This document shows, piece by piece, positions 23,650 to 34,549 of a DNA stretch of 60,000 bases. Within the stretch, counting starts at the first letter, position 1. Every line of letters begins with the position of its first letter. A program made the position numbers and the translations under genes. Source of the stretch: Mesostigma viride (taxonomy: Eukaryota; Streptophyta; Mesostigmatophyceae; Mesostigmatales; Mesostigmataceae); NCBI GenBank assembly GCA_009746045.1, contig RPFO01000213.1, positions 5,844,927 through 5,904,926 of the forward strand. The letters are read 5' to 3'. The notes beneath the pieces are model-generated. The model was not told the origin of the DNA. It saw only the letters and a program-made list of their open reading frames with translations, and made no database searches.

Positions 23650-24494
23650 GGCTAACCGTGTGTAACGCGGCTATACCGCGCTATACGCCAATCGGATCAA
23701 GTATCGCTATCGATAAAATCGACCGCTTTTGTTTACGACCTGATCTCCAGGCTATTTCCTGCCCATCGCAATCTTAATGCCCACGGCTTGAGTGCATGAA
23801 CATTCCCCTGCTCCGCTTCGCACGCGGGCGAGAGTGGCATGCAGCTCGTTTGCTCGCGTGCTCCAACGTGCGTGGCTCACGGTTCAGCATGCATGGCTCA
23901 TCGTCGTTGGACGCTCGTTGGAAACCGCAATGAGCTGTTGGCAGCTGTTTGGCTCTGGGGCTTACAGCTCCGTGCATGGTTTTTGCTAGAAGTTCCGTTC
24001 CGTCTCCTGGCCGGGCTTCAAGCGCGGGGCAACGACCACGCGGCAGAGGACGGGCGGCGCGCCGCGTGACCCAGGGGAAGACCTGATAGCAATTAGCAAG
24101 TTGGACACAATGTTCGCCGCGCCAGGCAACACCGTGTTTTTTGGCATCCCCGGCGGCCCGGCCCAAGCATCACGCCTGGCGCAACGCGCCGCGTCGCGTC
24201 CGTCGCGCCCACTTCCAAGTCGCAATTGTGTCATTTTGTACCGATTCCTGCGCAGATATTTTACTTCCTTCGGTACGGACGGAAATAGTCGAGGTCGGGT
24301 GCCTTGTCGGCAGTCGGCACACCTGCCTAATAACGGAAAATTCCCGGGCCGACCAAGGACGGCCCCTTCGGCCGAAAACGCTATCCACTGCATGATGCAA
24401 GCGTGCATTTATCTCCAGCGGGCATCGCTGCGGCCTTTGCCTCTGTCCCAGAAGAAAGAGACCACCATTCAAACCTTAGCGACAGCTTGCAACA
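23650..24494. promoter_or_regulatory. divergent upstream region, AP1G (-) and TSP9-like (+)
   Basis: An 845-bp region lies between the two opposite start codons. It must hold both promoters and 5' UTRs unless upstream non-coding exons exist. No clear TATA box or known element could be assigned. The composition is mixed, with CGCGCC-rich stretches at 24000-24200. Confidence 0.5.
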
Positions 24495-25464
24495 ATGGCG
24501 CTTACCATGACCCGCACCTTTGTGGTTGGTGCCGTGCCTAGCACTGCCGTTCCCCGGCGCACGCCGACCTCTATGATCGGGAAGCGCCCAGAGCAGCCCG
24601 ACGAGTCCTTCGGCGAAACTCTCATCAAGTGGTTGGGAGGCTCCAAGGTGAGAGCCGCCACTGGCAAAAATACCTGGGTGGGGAAGAAAGGATCGCTGAA
24701 AGCTGTATACTTCGAGGACCATGTGTATGTATTGTGGATCAAATGGTTACATGGGCAATAATGGGATTCCTAGTCTGCTGCTGAAGGAGGCTACAATGTT
24801 TATCTGGCCTCGTTGTTTTATGCACTGCGCAGGACCAATTCCTTGAGGTCGACTCCGAGGTGTCGAAGACTAAGTTCTACAATGACCCGAACGCCCCAAC
24901 ACCATCGGCCCCGTCGTCGGGCAAGAAGGGGTCCAGCAAGGGAGAGGCCCCCAAGGTTAGCATCCCTACACTGTTTCATGCGATGACGGACGGATAAGAG
25001 ATGTTGTATTATAAAATCTGAAGTGAGACGGATCCACTATCCCGTGTCGCCATCCGCTAGTGGGCATGCGATTCTTGTGCGCCCCCAGCTGTCATTGAGC
25101 ATGGAAATGGTGTAAAGGAGATCCCCTTTTTTTCCATGCCGGGTCGTTTGGGAAACACTGTTTGTGTAGATTTATTTTTGCTTGCATCCTGTCCCCCTGT
25201 TTTTTAAGCTTTTGCACGTCTGGCTTTTGATCTTGTTTTTCTATGGCACGCGAACTCCCCGTGTTGCAATGGCCGGCCTGTTCTGGTTATCTCATTGATA
25301 GATCTAGGCATATAGATCTTTTTCTGGCTATGAAGACCTGGATAATGTAGATATGCCTATTGTACATCCGCCTGATAACTTTTTGTCCTTGGCTTGTGGC
25401 TCGTCTCGGGACCCCTTAACCCCGGCTGCAGAAGGAGAAGAAGAGCCTGTTCGGCTTCAAGTAA
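24495..25464 (+). CDS. small plastid-type protein, possibly TSP9-like thylakoid phosphoprotein
   Basis: Exons 24495-24647, 24833-24955, 25432-25464 give 102 aa, all GT-AG and phase 0. The start follows AACA (aacaATGGCG). The N-terminus (MALTMTRTFVVGAVPSTAV...) is rich in Thr, Val, Ala, Pro and Arg without early acids, like a chloroplast transit peptide. The middle, ETLIKWLGGSKDQFLEVDSE, resembles the (D/E)W-LG--K-DQ-ETDP region of thylakoid-soluble phosphoprotein TSP9. The tail is Lys/Ser-rich (SSGKKGSSKGEAPKKEKK) and ends SLFGFK, comparable to the basic, phosphorylatable TSP9 tail. In plants TSP9 associates with light-harvesting complexes. The similarity is by eye and short; an unrelated small plastid protein is possible. 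It is divergent from AP1G. Confidence 0.5.
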
Positions 25465-26014
25465 ACGGCATCCATGCCAGTGGCATGCCCAAAACAAATA
25501 CAATTGATAGGCTCCCCCAGCTGGGTTTCTGATTAGTCGCAATGGAGCATGGGACAATCCTTCGTTCTCCATAAACCACTAATGAGGGAAAGAGACAAAG
25601 AGTCCTCACGCCTGCCTATTATGGGAATGACGGGCAATGCAGTTAAAGTTGCCACGTCAGCGGCAAGTTGCGTCATAACATGTTATTTAATGTACATCCT
25701 GTGGCATGAAAGGGGATTATTGTGGAGTCCGTGACACTCTCCTCCCTTCTGACAGACGAGCAACAAGCAGCTCCACACAGGCCCCTTGTAAAATTTTCCA
25801 AGCTCTTTCACCGCTGAATCAACAGAATGGAAAACCGTGTCTATATCAACCGTGTCTATACTTTTGAAGAACAAAAATCTTGGCACGCATGAAAAGTTGT
25901 CCCATTAATACTGGTCTGGCATACCATGTTCTGTACTGCAAAGATCAATGAGATTTCCATTAGCCTCTACCGATGTCATAATGGCAGTAGGTTTTGAAAC
26001 TTAATGCCCACGCT
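25465..26014. other. intergenic, nothing recognised
   Basis: 3' flank of the TSP9-like gene. AT-richer sequence without a convincing gene, RNA or repeat. Confidence 0.5.
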
Positions 26015-26103
26015 CGTAAGTAAGTACTTGCGAGTCATGCGCATGGGCATGCCACGGAGTACTACGCTAATGTCATTAGAAAAAATAATTACGCAAAAGT
26101 TAC
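26015..26103 (+). repeat. second copy of the ~90-bp hairpin repeat
   Basis: Matches 9942-10030 from gtaagtaagtacttgcg through the AT-rich tail (aaataattacgcaaaagttac), with about five differences. Confidence 0.8.
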
Positions 26104-26231
26104 AAAAGCCTGAATCAGCCCTTGATACTCCTTTTCTTGCAGCGAAGCGCGTGTTGGTAATTGAAATCTAAGTAAGAACTAAGTATTTTGTCTGAATTTG
26201 CACAATATATATTGATAGCTTCACACAGATC

Positions 26232-26515
26232 AGTAGTACTCCTACACACAGATCTCGAATGATTTATCTAGTACCAATCCGAAAGGCTTGCATCACTCCC
26301 CGGAAAGGAGAACTTTTGCGGATGACTGTAGGTATCAGTTGGGGATGCCTTAGCCCGATCCGGAGACGTCCGTCCTATAGTCAGCAAAATTGGTGCGAGA
26401 GGTCCCCAGTTCGATTCTGGCCTGGATTCATTTGCAGATAGCGTTTTTCCGCGTTTTCCGCGGATCGGCACTGAACGCAAATGGTTTTCACATTTGCGGC
26501 GTGCCAAATCAGAAT
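26232..26515 (+). mobile_element. SINE-like dispersed repeat with tRNA-type promoter boxes
   Basis: A diverged copy of the unit found in tandem at 56.3-57.3 kb. Shared landmarks in order: agtagtactcctacacacag, gatttatctagtacca, gcatcactccccgga, ggagacgtccgtcctatagt, a B-box-like CCAGTTCGATTCTGG at 26407-26421, tttccgcg repeats, and a final hairpin gcaaatg/catttgc before atcagaata. An A-box-like TAGTCAGCAAAATTGG lies at 26377-26392. No complete tRNA cloverleaf can be folded. Confidence 0.7.
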
Positions 26516-26859
26516 AGCTGGGTCGAATCGCGCAACCGCGCAGTGGAGCTCGGGAACTACATACTCACGGAGATCAGCTCCAGATTGACTGGTGCGCCTG
26601 CACTGGAGCGCGCGATGCGCGTGGCTGGGATCTGTGACCTCGCCAACCCCGCAGAAAGCAGGGATCGAACAACCTGCGTACAGGCGGTATCCAGATCGAG
26701 CAGCTAGACGAAAATCCACGTGTGCGCTTCCTGTGCATTTGTAACTGGTTCGGGAGAACAAATTATTTTGAGCAACAGCCCAAAAGTTTGCGACGGTTGT
26801 ATCTGGAGCTTGCGAACACAGGACATCTCAGAGTTTGGCTCCTGCCGGCCAGCCCCTGT

Positions 26860-27600
26860 GGGCAAGCACCCCGGCCCCCCCCAAGAGGAAGGGGCGCTTT
26901 GAGCACTAGCGATGCATGCTGACGAACCACACCGCCACTGGTCACCACCTCCGCCATCGCCGCCCAGCTCATGCTAGTGCAAGCTAGCAGCAGACGCTGG
27001 ACCTCGATCCGTGAGGAGGCGGCCGAGCTCGACAAGCGCAGCCTTAACGTCATCGTCAATCACTTCGACCAGCCGCAGGATGAGACCTCCACGTACGACC
27101 CTTGCCCATGCAGGCATTTGAGAACAAAATCCTTGCATCGATCCCCATGGCTCTCATGCACTGGTGAGGGCAAGTCGGGGATGACCCGCTCGCGGAGTAA
27201 AGGTTGGCGGCCATCTCCGCTGCTCCTCACCTTTGGCACCATGGCTGATAAGATGGAGTTCCTCAAGCGCCGCAAGCGGCTGGTGGGACATCCTAGATGC
27301 TGGACGACGACTTGACCCTGGCGCAGCAACAACGGCGACGTACGGGAGCTATATGGCCGGCCTACCTCCATGCCCAGCAGTCGACTGCCGGGCAGAAGCT
27401 AGCCGGCCGGTGTACTGGAGGGGGGCGGTCATCTACAGCTTGCCCACAAGCCCTGGCAGGCGACTCCTGCATGCCGCCCCAGCAACCCCAGCAACCCCAG
27501 CTTAGGGGAATACATAGCAGCAGTACTCCCACCCATCAGCAAGTGAATACGTGCTACATGATCTCCCAACGGAGTCATGTGATACTATCATTTAATTCAA
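26860..27600 (+). pseudogene. degenerate LINE fragment: basic C-terminal tail, RRM-type ORF, 3' end
   Basis: 26861-26910 matches the last codons of the ORF2 relic at 51.2 kb (gtgggcaag...ccccaagaggaaggggcg). 26930-27430 encodes, with frameshifts and stops, a relative of the RRM-type protein at 52-53 kb (LLLTFGTMADKMEFLKRRKR, LDDDLTLAQQQ, VYWRGA versus LLTFPSPEDKQRFLSRRKR, LDDDLTPAQQQ, VYWRGG). The 3' end (27551-27600: gtgctacatgatctcccaacggag, then an AT tail) matches the type-2 LINE 3' end. Not functional. Confidence 0.7.
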
Positions 27601-28017
27601 TTTTTCTCTATCTATGCATGACCCGTAATGTCAGGTAGAAGATATTCTCTTATCACAAAATCTCAGCATGGAAGTTGGAATGTCACAGATAGCCTGGCAA
27701 TGCCAGGTCTTTGTAAAACAGGTTGGTTCAGAAACTCGTGGACATGCCTTGAATGGCACCAAGTACATTCTAAGTACTCCTGTGCCCAAGTACCTACTTA
27801 CTCCTGTGCACCTTGCCAGCCATCTGGCACGAACTTTTTCCCCAGCCATAGACTGGCCATAGACTGACAACTCAATTGGCAAGTTTTCGATTTGGTGCCC
27901 TGCCAGGAAACGATATTCCGTTATTTGTGCCAAAGGGGAAAAAATAAGGGTTTTCGTCCGCCGAACTCGATGCTGTCATGTCTACTTTGATCTATGAGAC
28001 AAGGCAGTTGATATGCC
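27601..28017. other. intergenic, nothing recognised
   Basis: 3' flank of RPT4. Contains a few GTACTT/AAGTAC repeats at 27760-27800 and no gene. Confidence 0.5.
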
Positions 28018-31000
28018 TTACTCCTTGCCAAAATCGGTGCTATAGTGCGCGGACGACTCGAGCTTCTTGGCCTCATTCAGCTTTCGGACAGCCTGGTGCC
28101 GCAGATGGGCACACAAAACACAAGGGAAATAGGCGGCAAAAAAGAAATGCATGAGATACAAGCATCGCAGGAATTGAAGGCGCAGCTTAAAAGTGGGTCG
28201 CAACACACAGGCAGACAGGTTCTAGGACTTTGACCATTTTCCAAAGGGTGAAGTGGGTCGCAGCAAGTTGACTGATGGGGAAACGTGGCGGCACAGAAAG
28301 GGTGTAAAAGGACACATCATTTCTCCTTGCTTATGTAGGGGGGGGAAATATTATCCGCCATAACCGGAGGCACACACAATCGCGCACCGCGCCCACCATC
28401 AACAAACTTCTACACAACTGCCACAACATCTCCAGGGTTGGTACAGACTTAGATGTTGAGTTCAACCCATTGCCTAACTGGCAACGAGGTGGCAGTCCTT
28501 GTGTGCTTAGCACAGACCAAGTCCGCACACACCAATCCATATTGATGCTGACACATCACATCAACATACATCACCCGCTGCCCACCTTTCGTACAGCACC
28601 TTCAGTCCACCTTTGGGCACCTTAAGTCCTCTAGCATTAAGCAAGAGTACTCCAGGTAGCTAAGTTTCCCAGCACAAACCCATCACGCGCCCACCTCCAT
28701 GGTCCTCATACACCAGTTATTACAACAATGAAAAAGAGGAATAATAAAAGATATCCTAATCGCCCACACACATTCATAAAGCCCTCGTGCACCAATAATA
28801 TATTACACAAGACACTTCTTACAACACCTTGATCACAAACAAGAACCCCCACCCACCGTCATGAAGACCCCGTGCACCACGTCGCCTCCGTCGCTCGCCA
28901 AGAGTTATAACAAATACTCTTCACAACCTCCTTATAACCCCTTCATACACAATTACTCTTCACAACCTCCTAACAACCATAAGTTGTAAAGAATACCCTA
29001 TAAAGGCTATATGAATACCCTATAAGTCATCAAGTCCACATGCACCACGCACATAAGCGTCAACTCTATCAATAACGGACACCCTCGCCCCCACCCGTAC
29101 ACACCTTCATGAACTCCTGCACCACATAATCTCCAACACGTGCCGAGAATACCCAACCTCCCAACCTCCCAATCACCGTCCTGATCTTCATGAACTACTC
29201 GTGCACCACACAGTCTCTAACACTCGCCGAGAGTGCCCACAAACAGTCCTAACAACCTCCTAACTGCCCTCCTCATCAACCAACCTTCATGAAGTCCTCG
29301 TGCACCACATAGTCCCGCTCGTCCCGGATCGCAAACATGCCCGCCTCGGTACAGATGTTGCGCAGGTCCGCGCCGTTCATCCCCTCGGCCAGCTTCACGA
29401 CCGCCTCGTAGTCAATGTCGCCGTGCTTAGTGATCTTGGCGGCGTGGATCTTGAGCACCTCCACGCGCGCGTTCTCGTTGGGCAGGGGGATCTCGATCTT
29501 GCGGTCCAGCCGGCCGGGGCGCAGCAGCGCCGGGTCGAGCACGTCGGGCCGGTTGGTCGCCATGATCATCTTAACCTGGGGGAGGGATAAGGGCAAAATG
29601 AAATAAAGGCAGTAATTGTTAGGGAGTTACATTACTAGCCAGCAGGTTTGGCCGGTTGGTGGACATGATCACCTTGACCTGGGAGAGCGATACGACACGT
29701 CGCAGCAAATGCCAATGGGGAGTGAGGTAAGATAATTGTCAACCTAGGACCTCATCCTGGGATGGCTAATGCTTTCAAAAGCAAACCCTTCTCTTCTCCC
29801 TATTTTCTCCCCGCCACCCTCCCCACCCCAACCAAACAACCAATGTTATTTTCCAGATGGTTCAAATTCTCCGGCTGATTCCCATGCATGTTTCCTTGTG
29901 TGCATGTGTGTGTCTCTCTCCCTTGGCTTTTTGCCCCTTTCTCTCTCTCATCCCCCATCTCCCCCCCCTTTCCCCTCTCTCACCCCTGTGCCCCCCTCAC
30001 CTTGCCCAGCTGGTCGAAGCCATCCAGCTGGTTCAGCAGCTCCATGAGCGTGCGCTGGATCTCACGATCGGCGCTCGTGCCCTCGCTGAAGCGGCGGCCG
30101 CCGATGGCGTCAATCTCGTCCATGAAGATGATGCACGGCTGCAGGTAGTCGCAGCGACACATAGGGAACAGAATTGAGGGAATAAGAGGATAGTACCCTG
30201 ACTAGAGTCGGTATCGTCCGTGAAGATGATGCACGGCTGCAAGTAATGACTAGGCAACTGAAATATGATAGCATGAACGGAAACAATGACCAATTAGTCT
30301 ATGCGGTGCTACAAATGTGCGCCTTATCCATGGCCTATCTTATCCATGAAGATGATTCAGTGCATTTGTGGTTTCTGACGCATAGCCGGAGGTGTCCTAT
30401 GCAGGATGCTAAGGCATCCCATAGATCATTTCTTGTTTGCATTAATACGGCGTAATTCGCCTAAGTACACGATAGTTGGCCTTAGCTCGCGATCGCCTAC
30501 CTGTTGGCAGCGCGTGAAATACGCAAACACCCCGCGAATCAGGCGCGTGCGCTCCCTCTTGAACTTGTCACCACATGGGGTGACGTTTAGTAGTACACCC
30601 CACTAAAGTAGAATACAGTACGCTATACCCAGGGTGCCTCTCCCGCCCTCGCGGCCTTCGCCAGCCTGGTTTGTCGCAGGGCAATCTCCCGCCAACTGCT
30701 CCTGCATAGTCCTGCATAGTCCTGCACAGTCCTGCATAGTCCTGCAAAGTCCTGCATAGTCCTGCGTAGTCCTGCGTAGTCCTGCAAAGTCCTGCATAGT
30801 CCTGCATAGTCCTGCATAGTCCTGCATAGTCCCGCATAGTCCTGCATAGTCCTGCAGAGTCCCGCACAGTACCGCATACTACTGCATAGTGCCGCATTGT
30901 ACTGTATAGTGCCATATAACTGCACAGTACTGTATGGTGCACGATCGCCCACCTGGTGGTCGCGCGCGTAGGCAAACATCTCGCGGATGAGCCGCGCACT

Positions 31001-34000
31001 CTCCCCGATGAACTTGTCAACGATGGCGGAGGAGACGACCTTGAGGAAGTTGGCCTCGATGTTGCTGGCCATCGCGCGCGCCAGGAGCGTCTTGCCCGTG
31101 CCGGGGGGGCCGTAGAGAAGCACGCCCTGGCGAGGAGGGGGAGAAGAGAGGGGAGAGGCGGCAAGGGGGGCAGAGGAGAGGGGGAGAGGGGCACGAGGGA
31201 GGTGAGAAGGCAGGGGACAGATAGCAAGGGCGTGACGGAGGACAGAGGGGGGGAAAGGCGAAGAGGGTAAGCGAGAGGAGAGGGGATCCGGCCCAAGATG
31301 GTAAGGGAGAGATGAAGGGTGGAGTGGCAAGAGGAGGAACTTGGGGGGAGAAGGGAGAGAAGAGGAGAAAAGGCAAAAGAGGGGCATACGGATTCTCCCC
31401 ATTTCTGGCCTGCGCTGCCTCATAGATAAGCGATACAAGGGAGACATAGGTCAGCACCAGAGGTGTTTGTGTAGACAAACATGTCTGTTTGTAAGTGCGT
31501 GTCAGCACATGCATGAGTGCATGTGTGTCCGTGTTCGTGGGACCGAGAATGGGAGAGAGAACGAGGACAGAGGAAATTGGGGGCGGGGGGATGGGCAAGG
31601 AGGAGGATGGCTCAGGCCAAAATGTCCGCTCCCAGCAAAGGCGGCAAAATTAAACGGGACGACCGGCGTACACCACGTGTTGGAAATACAATAATAATGA
31701 TTAATAAATTGTTTGCGCGACATGATCTACAAGCAATTCTCTTAAACGACAAAAACCTGGTCACCTAAACACAGAGGTACAGGCCCTACCTTCAGCAGCC
31801 ACGTGACGACACGGGACGCCAGCAAATCAATGCACTGGATGCATGAGCGGCACCAAGCAACACCCAGTTACGTGTTGGGCCGCTCACAGTACCGGAAATT
31901 ATAGCCGCCACACTGCTAATCATCCCTGCCTTTGGTGGCTTGAGTTTGGTGACGCCAAGAACAGGAACAGCTCCAGGTCCAAGGCGGGCAGCAATCGCTT
32001 TACCATGAACCAGTGATAATGTGGTCACTGTAAGGCCACTGTAACCATCCCCTACCTTGGGCGGCTTGATGCCCACACGCAGGAACAGCTCCGGGTTCAT
32101 AAGCGGCAACTCAATCGACTCGCGCAACTCCCGGATCTTCTCGTTCAGGCCCCCGATGGCAGAGTAGGACACGTTGCCGGGGTCCTCGTGCAGCATGTTG
32201 TAGACGACCGGGTCCACCTGGCGCATTGTGTGTGTGTGTGTGAGGGGTGGTTGGGGTTTGGGGGTTTGGGGGGGGGGGGGGGAAGGCATATCTTAGCACG
32301 CAAGCGTCTGTGCGGCAAGTTGTAGACGACCGGGTCCACCTGGCATGTGCGGTGGTGTTGCGCGTGGGGAAGTGGGGGTTGACACAACCTTGGTAGCCGG
32401 CATCCCTCACGTTTCAGCTAATGCTAGCACGCTTGCTCGTGCAGCAGGAAGCAGACCACATGGTTCACCCAGGGGGGAAATGGATGGGAAGGCGGGGCTC
32501 AACCGTGCGTTGGTAGTCCGTTTCTTTTCCGGGAAACTTCTGTGTGTGTGTGTGTGTGTGTGTGTTTTCCGCGTGTCATAACACACTTCACATTATTGCT
32601 ACTAGCAGACAACCGGGCCCAGCGGAATAGCAGCAGGCTTACCTCGTGGGGCAGTGGCGCACGATGGTTGGCGTGGTCGTTATACGACTAGATGCTACTC
32701 AGCAGACAATAATGTACATACTTGACGATTTCTGGCCTGCGCTGGTTGTCTCCTTGATACTTGTGGTACAGTCATTCACGCCTTAAGTTGGGTCGCATAG
32801 GGTTTTGGCATTCTAAGTTTAAAGTAGTTCATAGTAGTATGTTTTATTATCTTTAGTTCAAATGAGTACATTTTAGTGGAGTCATTTACGCCTCAAGTTG
32901 GGTTGAACCTTCAAAAACCTCGAACCCAACTACAGGCGTGAATGCCTGTAACGGTGCATATACTAGCGTTTTAGTTTACCATATACTTGTGAACGAAAAG
33001 TGCATACCTCGCGGGGCAGCGCGCGCATGATGGTCAGCGTGGTCATGTCGAGCGCCACGCGCGTGCCAGCTGTCAGCTTGCTCTTGTCCACTTTGTTGCG
33101 GCAGCCGACCACGTAGCGGGGGCCGCTGCTCGCCTTGACGATCACTGGCGGGGTGCCAGGTGGCGATGGAGACGGCCATGGAGACAGTTACAAGGTGCAC
33201 ACAGGGGCAAACACGCACAGGGAACGATGGAATCGTGTAGTGGTGACTCGCTGGTGAGAACTGCTGCTCGCGTTGAGGGTCACTGGCGATGTGGGGTAAG
33301 GTGGCAGACTAGTATAATAATGAGGAGGCAATGTCAAAGACACACGGGGTGCCCAGGGGCTTGCCGGGGGGAGAGGCATGGTTTAGTACGCCTAGTGAGG
33401 GCGGCTGCGTATGAGAAGCCAACGAGAGAGTGGCGTCGTTGTCCATGACACAACCAAGCATTCCATCCACCAGTTGTGGGTAAGCTTTACTCGGCTGAGG
33501 TTTTCAGGCACACCCTGAATGCAAGACATGGCAACACACATGCCAAACCTGGCGGACGTGTGGGACAGAAAAAGCCAAGTTCACTTTAGGAACACAACAG
33601 GAGAACAGGAAAAGAACACAATAGAAGCGCCATGGTGAAAGAAATACCTTCTTTGAATGGACATACCAAACAACTTATGTCCAGAATCCTGTGTACAGAG
33701 TGTACACGTAACAGGCCACCGTGGACAGCTAGCAGGCTGATAAGGGGGCTACCCCTATTACTAAACTGAGCACTAAGCAGCAGCCAAGCAGATGTAATGG
33801 AGCATGGGGTGCTGGAGTAACCGAGCAGCCACGAAACGGCATCAGGTGGCAGTAACGGGGGGATGAAAAATAAGAAGAGGAATGGCTAAGAATAAGCTCA
33901 GCAGCGACTGCCATCAAGGCTGATGCTGGCAGGGGCATGTAACTGTCGCCTACACTCATCAGCTGCCTGCTGTGCTCGCAATCGAGAAACTAACGCAAGT

Positions 34001-34549
34001 CATGCGATAAATATAGCACGGACAGCTGTTATCCTACTGAAAGAGGAAAGCGTACCAAATCCCAGCGCCCCAGCAGCAGGACGTCGCCACACATGGCAAG
34101 AAAAACGCGACGCCTGGCAAGGGAAGGAGCCACAAAGCGCACATGAAAAGCTGACTTACAGCGTTCTTCATCCAATTGCCGAAGAACCTCGCCAATAATC
34201 TGCCCCACGCTCTGGAGAGCTTTCAAATCATCTTCTGTTTTGTCGTACTCGGCTTTAGACTCCTTAACCTGCTCACGAACTGCAGCACACAGACGAGGAG
34301 ACCGCGAAAAGCTTCAGATGGAATTCCATCACTGTCGAGCGATTACAGCTCAGAAAAGCGATAAAAACTTCAGCGTTTGCACATGCAGGCGAAAAATGGA
34401 AGGACCACCATGCGAAGTTCAAACCAGGGACCCTTTCCAGGAAAATCAAACGTACGTGTCCGAACTTTGGCATCGAGCTCTTTATGTTGCAGCAGCTTCT
34501 TGCGGTACTGAGCAAGGGCAGCCTCACGCCTATCTCCTTCATCGGCCAT
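28018..34549 (-). CDS. RPT4: 26S proteasome regulatory ATPase subunit RPT4 (S10B), complete, 8 exons
   Basis: Exons 5' to 3': 34456-34549, 34160-34279, 33008-33144, 32056-32217, 30953-31126, 30001-30138, 29285-29575, 28018-28092. They total 1191 nt, 396 aa (usual length about 390-400). The product is one of six AAA ATPases of the 19S base that unfold and thread substrates into the 20S core. Visible parts: N-terminal coiled coil ([20 protein letters not shown]); OB region ([40 protein letters not shown]); [18 protein letters not shown]; Walker A GPPGTGKT; Walker [28 protein letters not shown]; second region of homology [21 protein letters not shown]-terminus [16 protein letters not shown], the RPT4 type without an HbYX tail. 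ATG at 34549 is chosen because [20 protein letters not shown] aligns with family N-termini. Nearly every intron contains echoes of the exon ends. Confidence 0.97.
28774..29232 (-). repeat. serial echoes of exon 7 end in the last RPT4 intron
   Basis: The exon edge with its donor (plus strand accttcatgaagtcctcgtg / caccacatagtcccgctcg, 29283-29320) recurs with decay at 29185-29232 (cttcatgaactactcgtgca), 29101-29140 (accttcatgaactcctgcac), 28857-28900 (gtcatgaagaccccgtgcac) and 28774-28795 (attcataaagccctcgtgca). The rest of the 1.19-kb intron has no recognised feature. Confidence 0.75.
29640..29692 (-). repeat. echo of exon 7 acceptor side
   Basis: Plus-strand gccggttggtggacatgatc accttgacctgggag matches the exon edge at 29545-29585 (gccggttggtcgccatgatc atcttaacctggggg), including a possible acceptor. 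Spliced at this copy it would read a variant of [10 protein letters not shown]. Confidence 0.8.
30215..30365 (-). repeat. two echoes of exon 6 acceptor side
   Basis: 30218-30246 (cgtgaagatgatgcacggct gcaag) copies the exon edge 30118-30143 (catgaagatgatgcacggct gcagg), which encodes PCIIFMDE. A weaker copy is at 30346-30365 (atccatgaagatgattcagt). Confidence 0.8.
30486..30575 (-). repeat. ~85-bp decayed copy of exon 5 end
   Basis: Similar over about 80 bases to the exon edge 30943-31025 (gatcgcctacctgttggcag versus gatcgcccacctggtggtcg, then aaatacgcaaacaccccgcg versus taggcaaacatctcgcgg, ending cttgaacttgtca versus gatgaacttgtca). It includes the donor and the sequence for [17 protein letters not shown] in degraded form. 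Confidence 0.8.
30700..30940. repeat. 10-bp minisatellite (TCCTGCATAG)n in RPT4 intron
   Basis: About 16 good copies (30700-30860), then degenerate ones grading into TACTGTA-containing sequence next to the donor of exon 5. Confidence 0.95.
31930..31988 (-). repeat. echo of exon 4 end
   Basis: Plus-strand ggcttgagtttggtgacgcc aagaacaggaacagctcc resembles exon edge 32053-32105 (ggcttgatgcccacacgcag gaacagctcc), which encodes [11 protein letters not shown]. Confidence 0.65.
32311..32346 (-). repeat. echo of exon 4 acceptor side
   Basis: aagttgtagacgaccgggtc cacctggca is a nearly perfect copy of the exon edge 32193-32222, with an intact acceptor. It could act as a cryptic acceptor. Confidence 0.9.
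32640..32690 (-). repeat. echo of exon 3 end
   Basis: acctcgtggggcagtggcgc acgatggttggcgtggtcgt copies exon edge 33006-33048 (acctcgcggggcagcgcgcg catgatggtcagcgtggtca), donor included. It is followed at 32726-32760 by a copy of the TTTCTGGCCTGCGCTGG motif. A further weak echo of the acceptor side of this exon is at 33255-33290. Confidence 0.85.

Noticed and set aside
26377-26430. tRNA gene
   Set aside because: A- and B-box-like sequences are present, but acceptor and anticodon stems do not pair; the same sequence is a dispersed repeat (also at 56.3-57.3 kb), so a SINE head is more likely.
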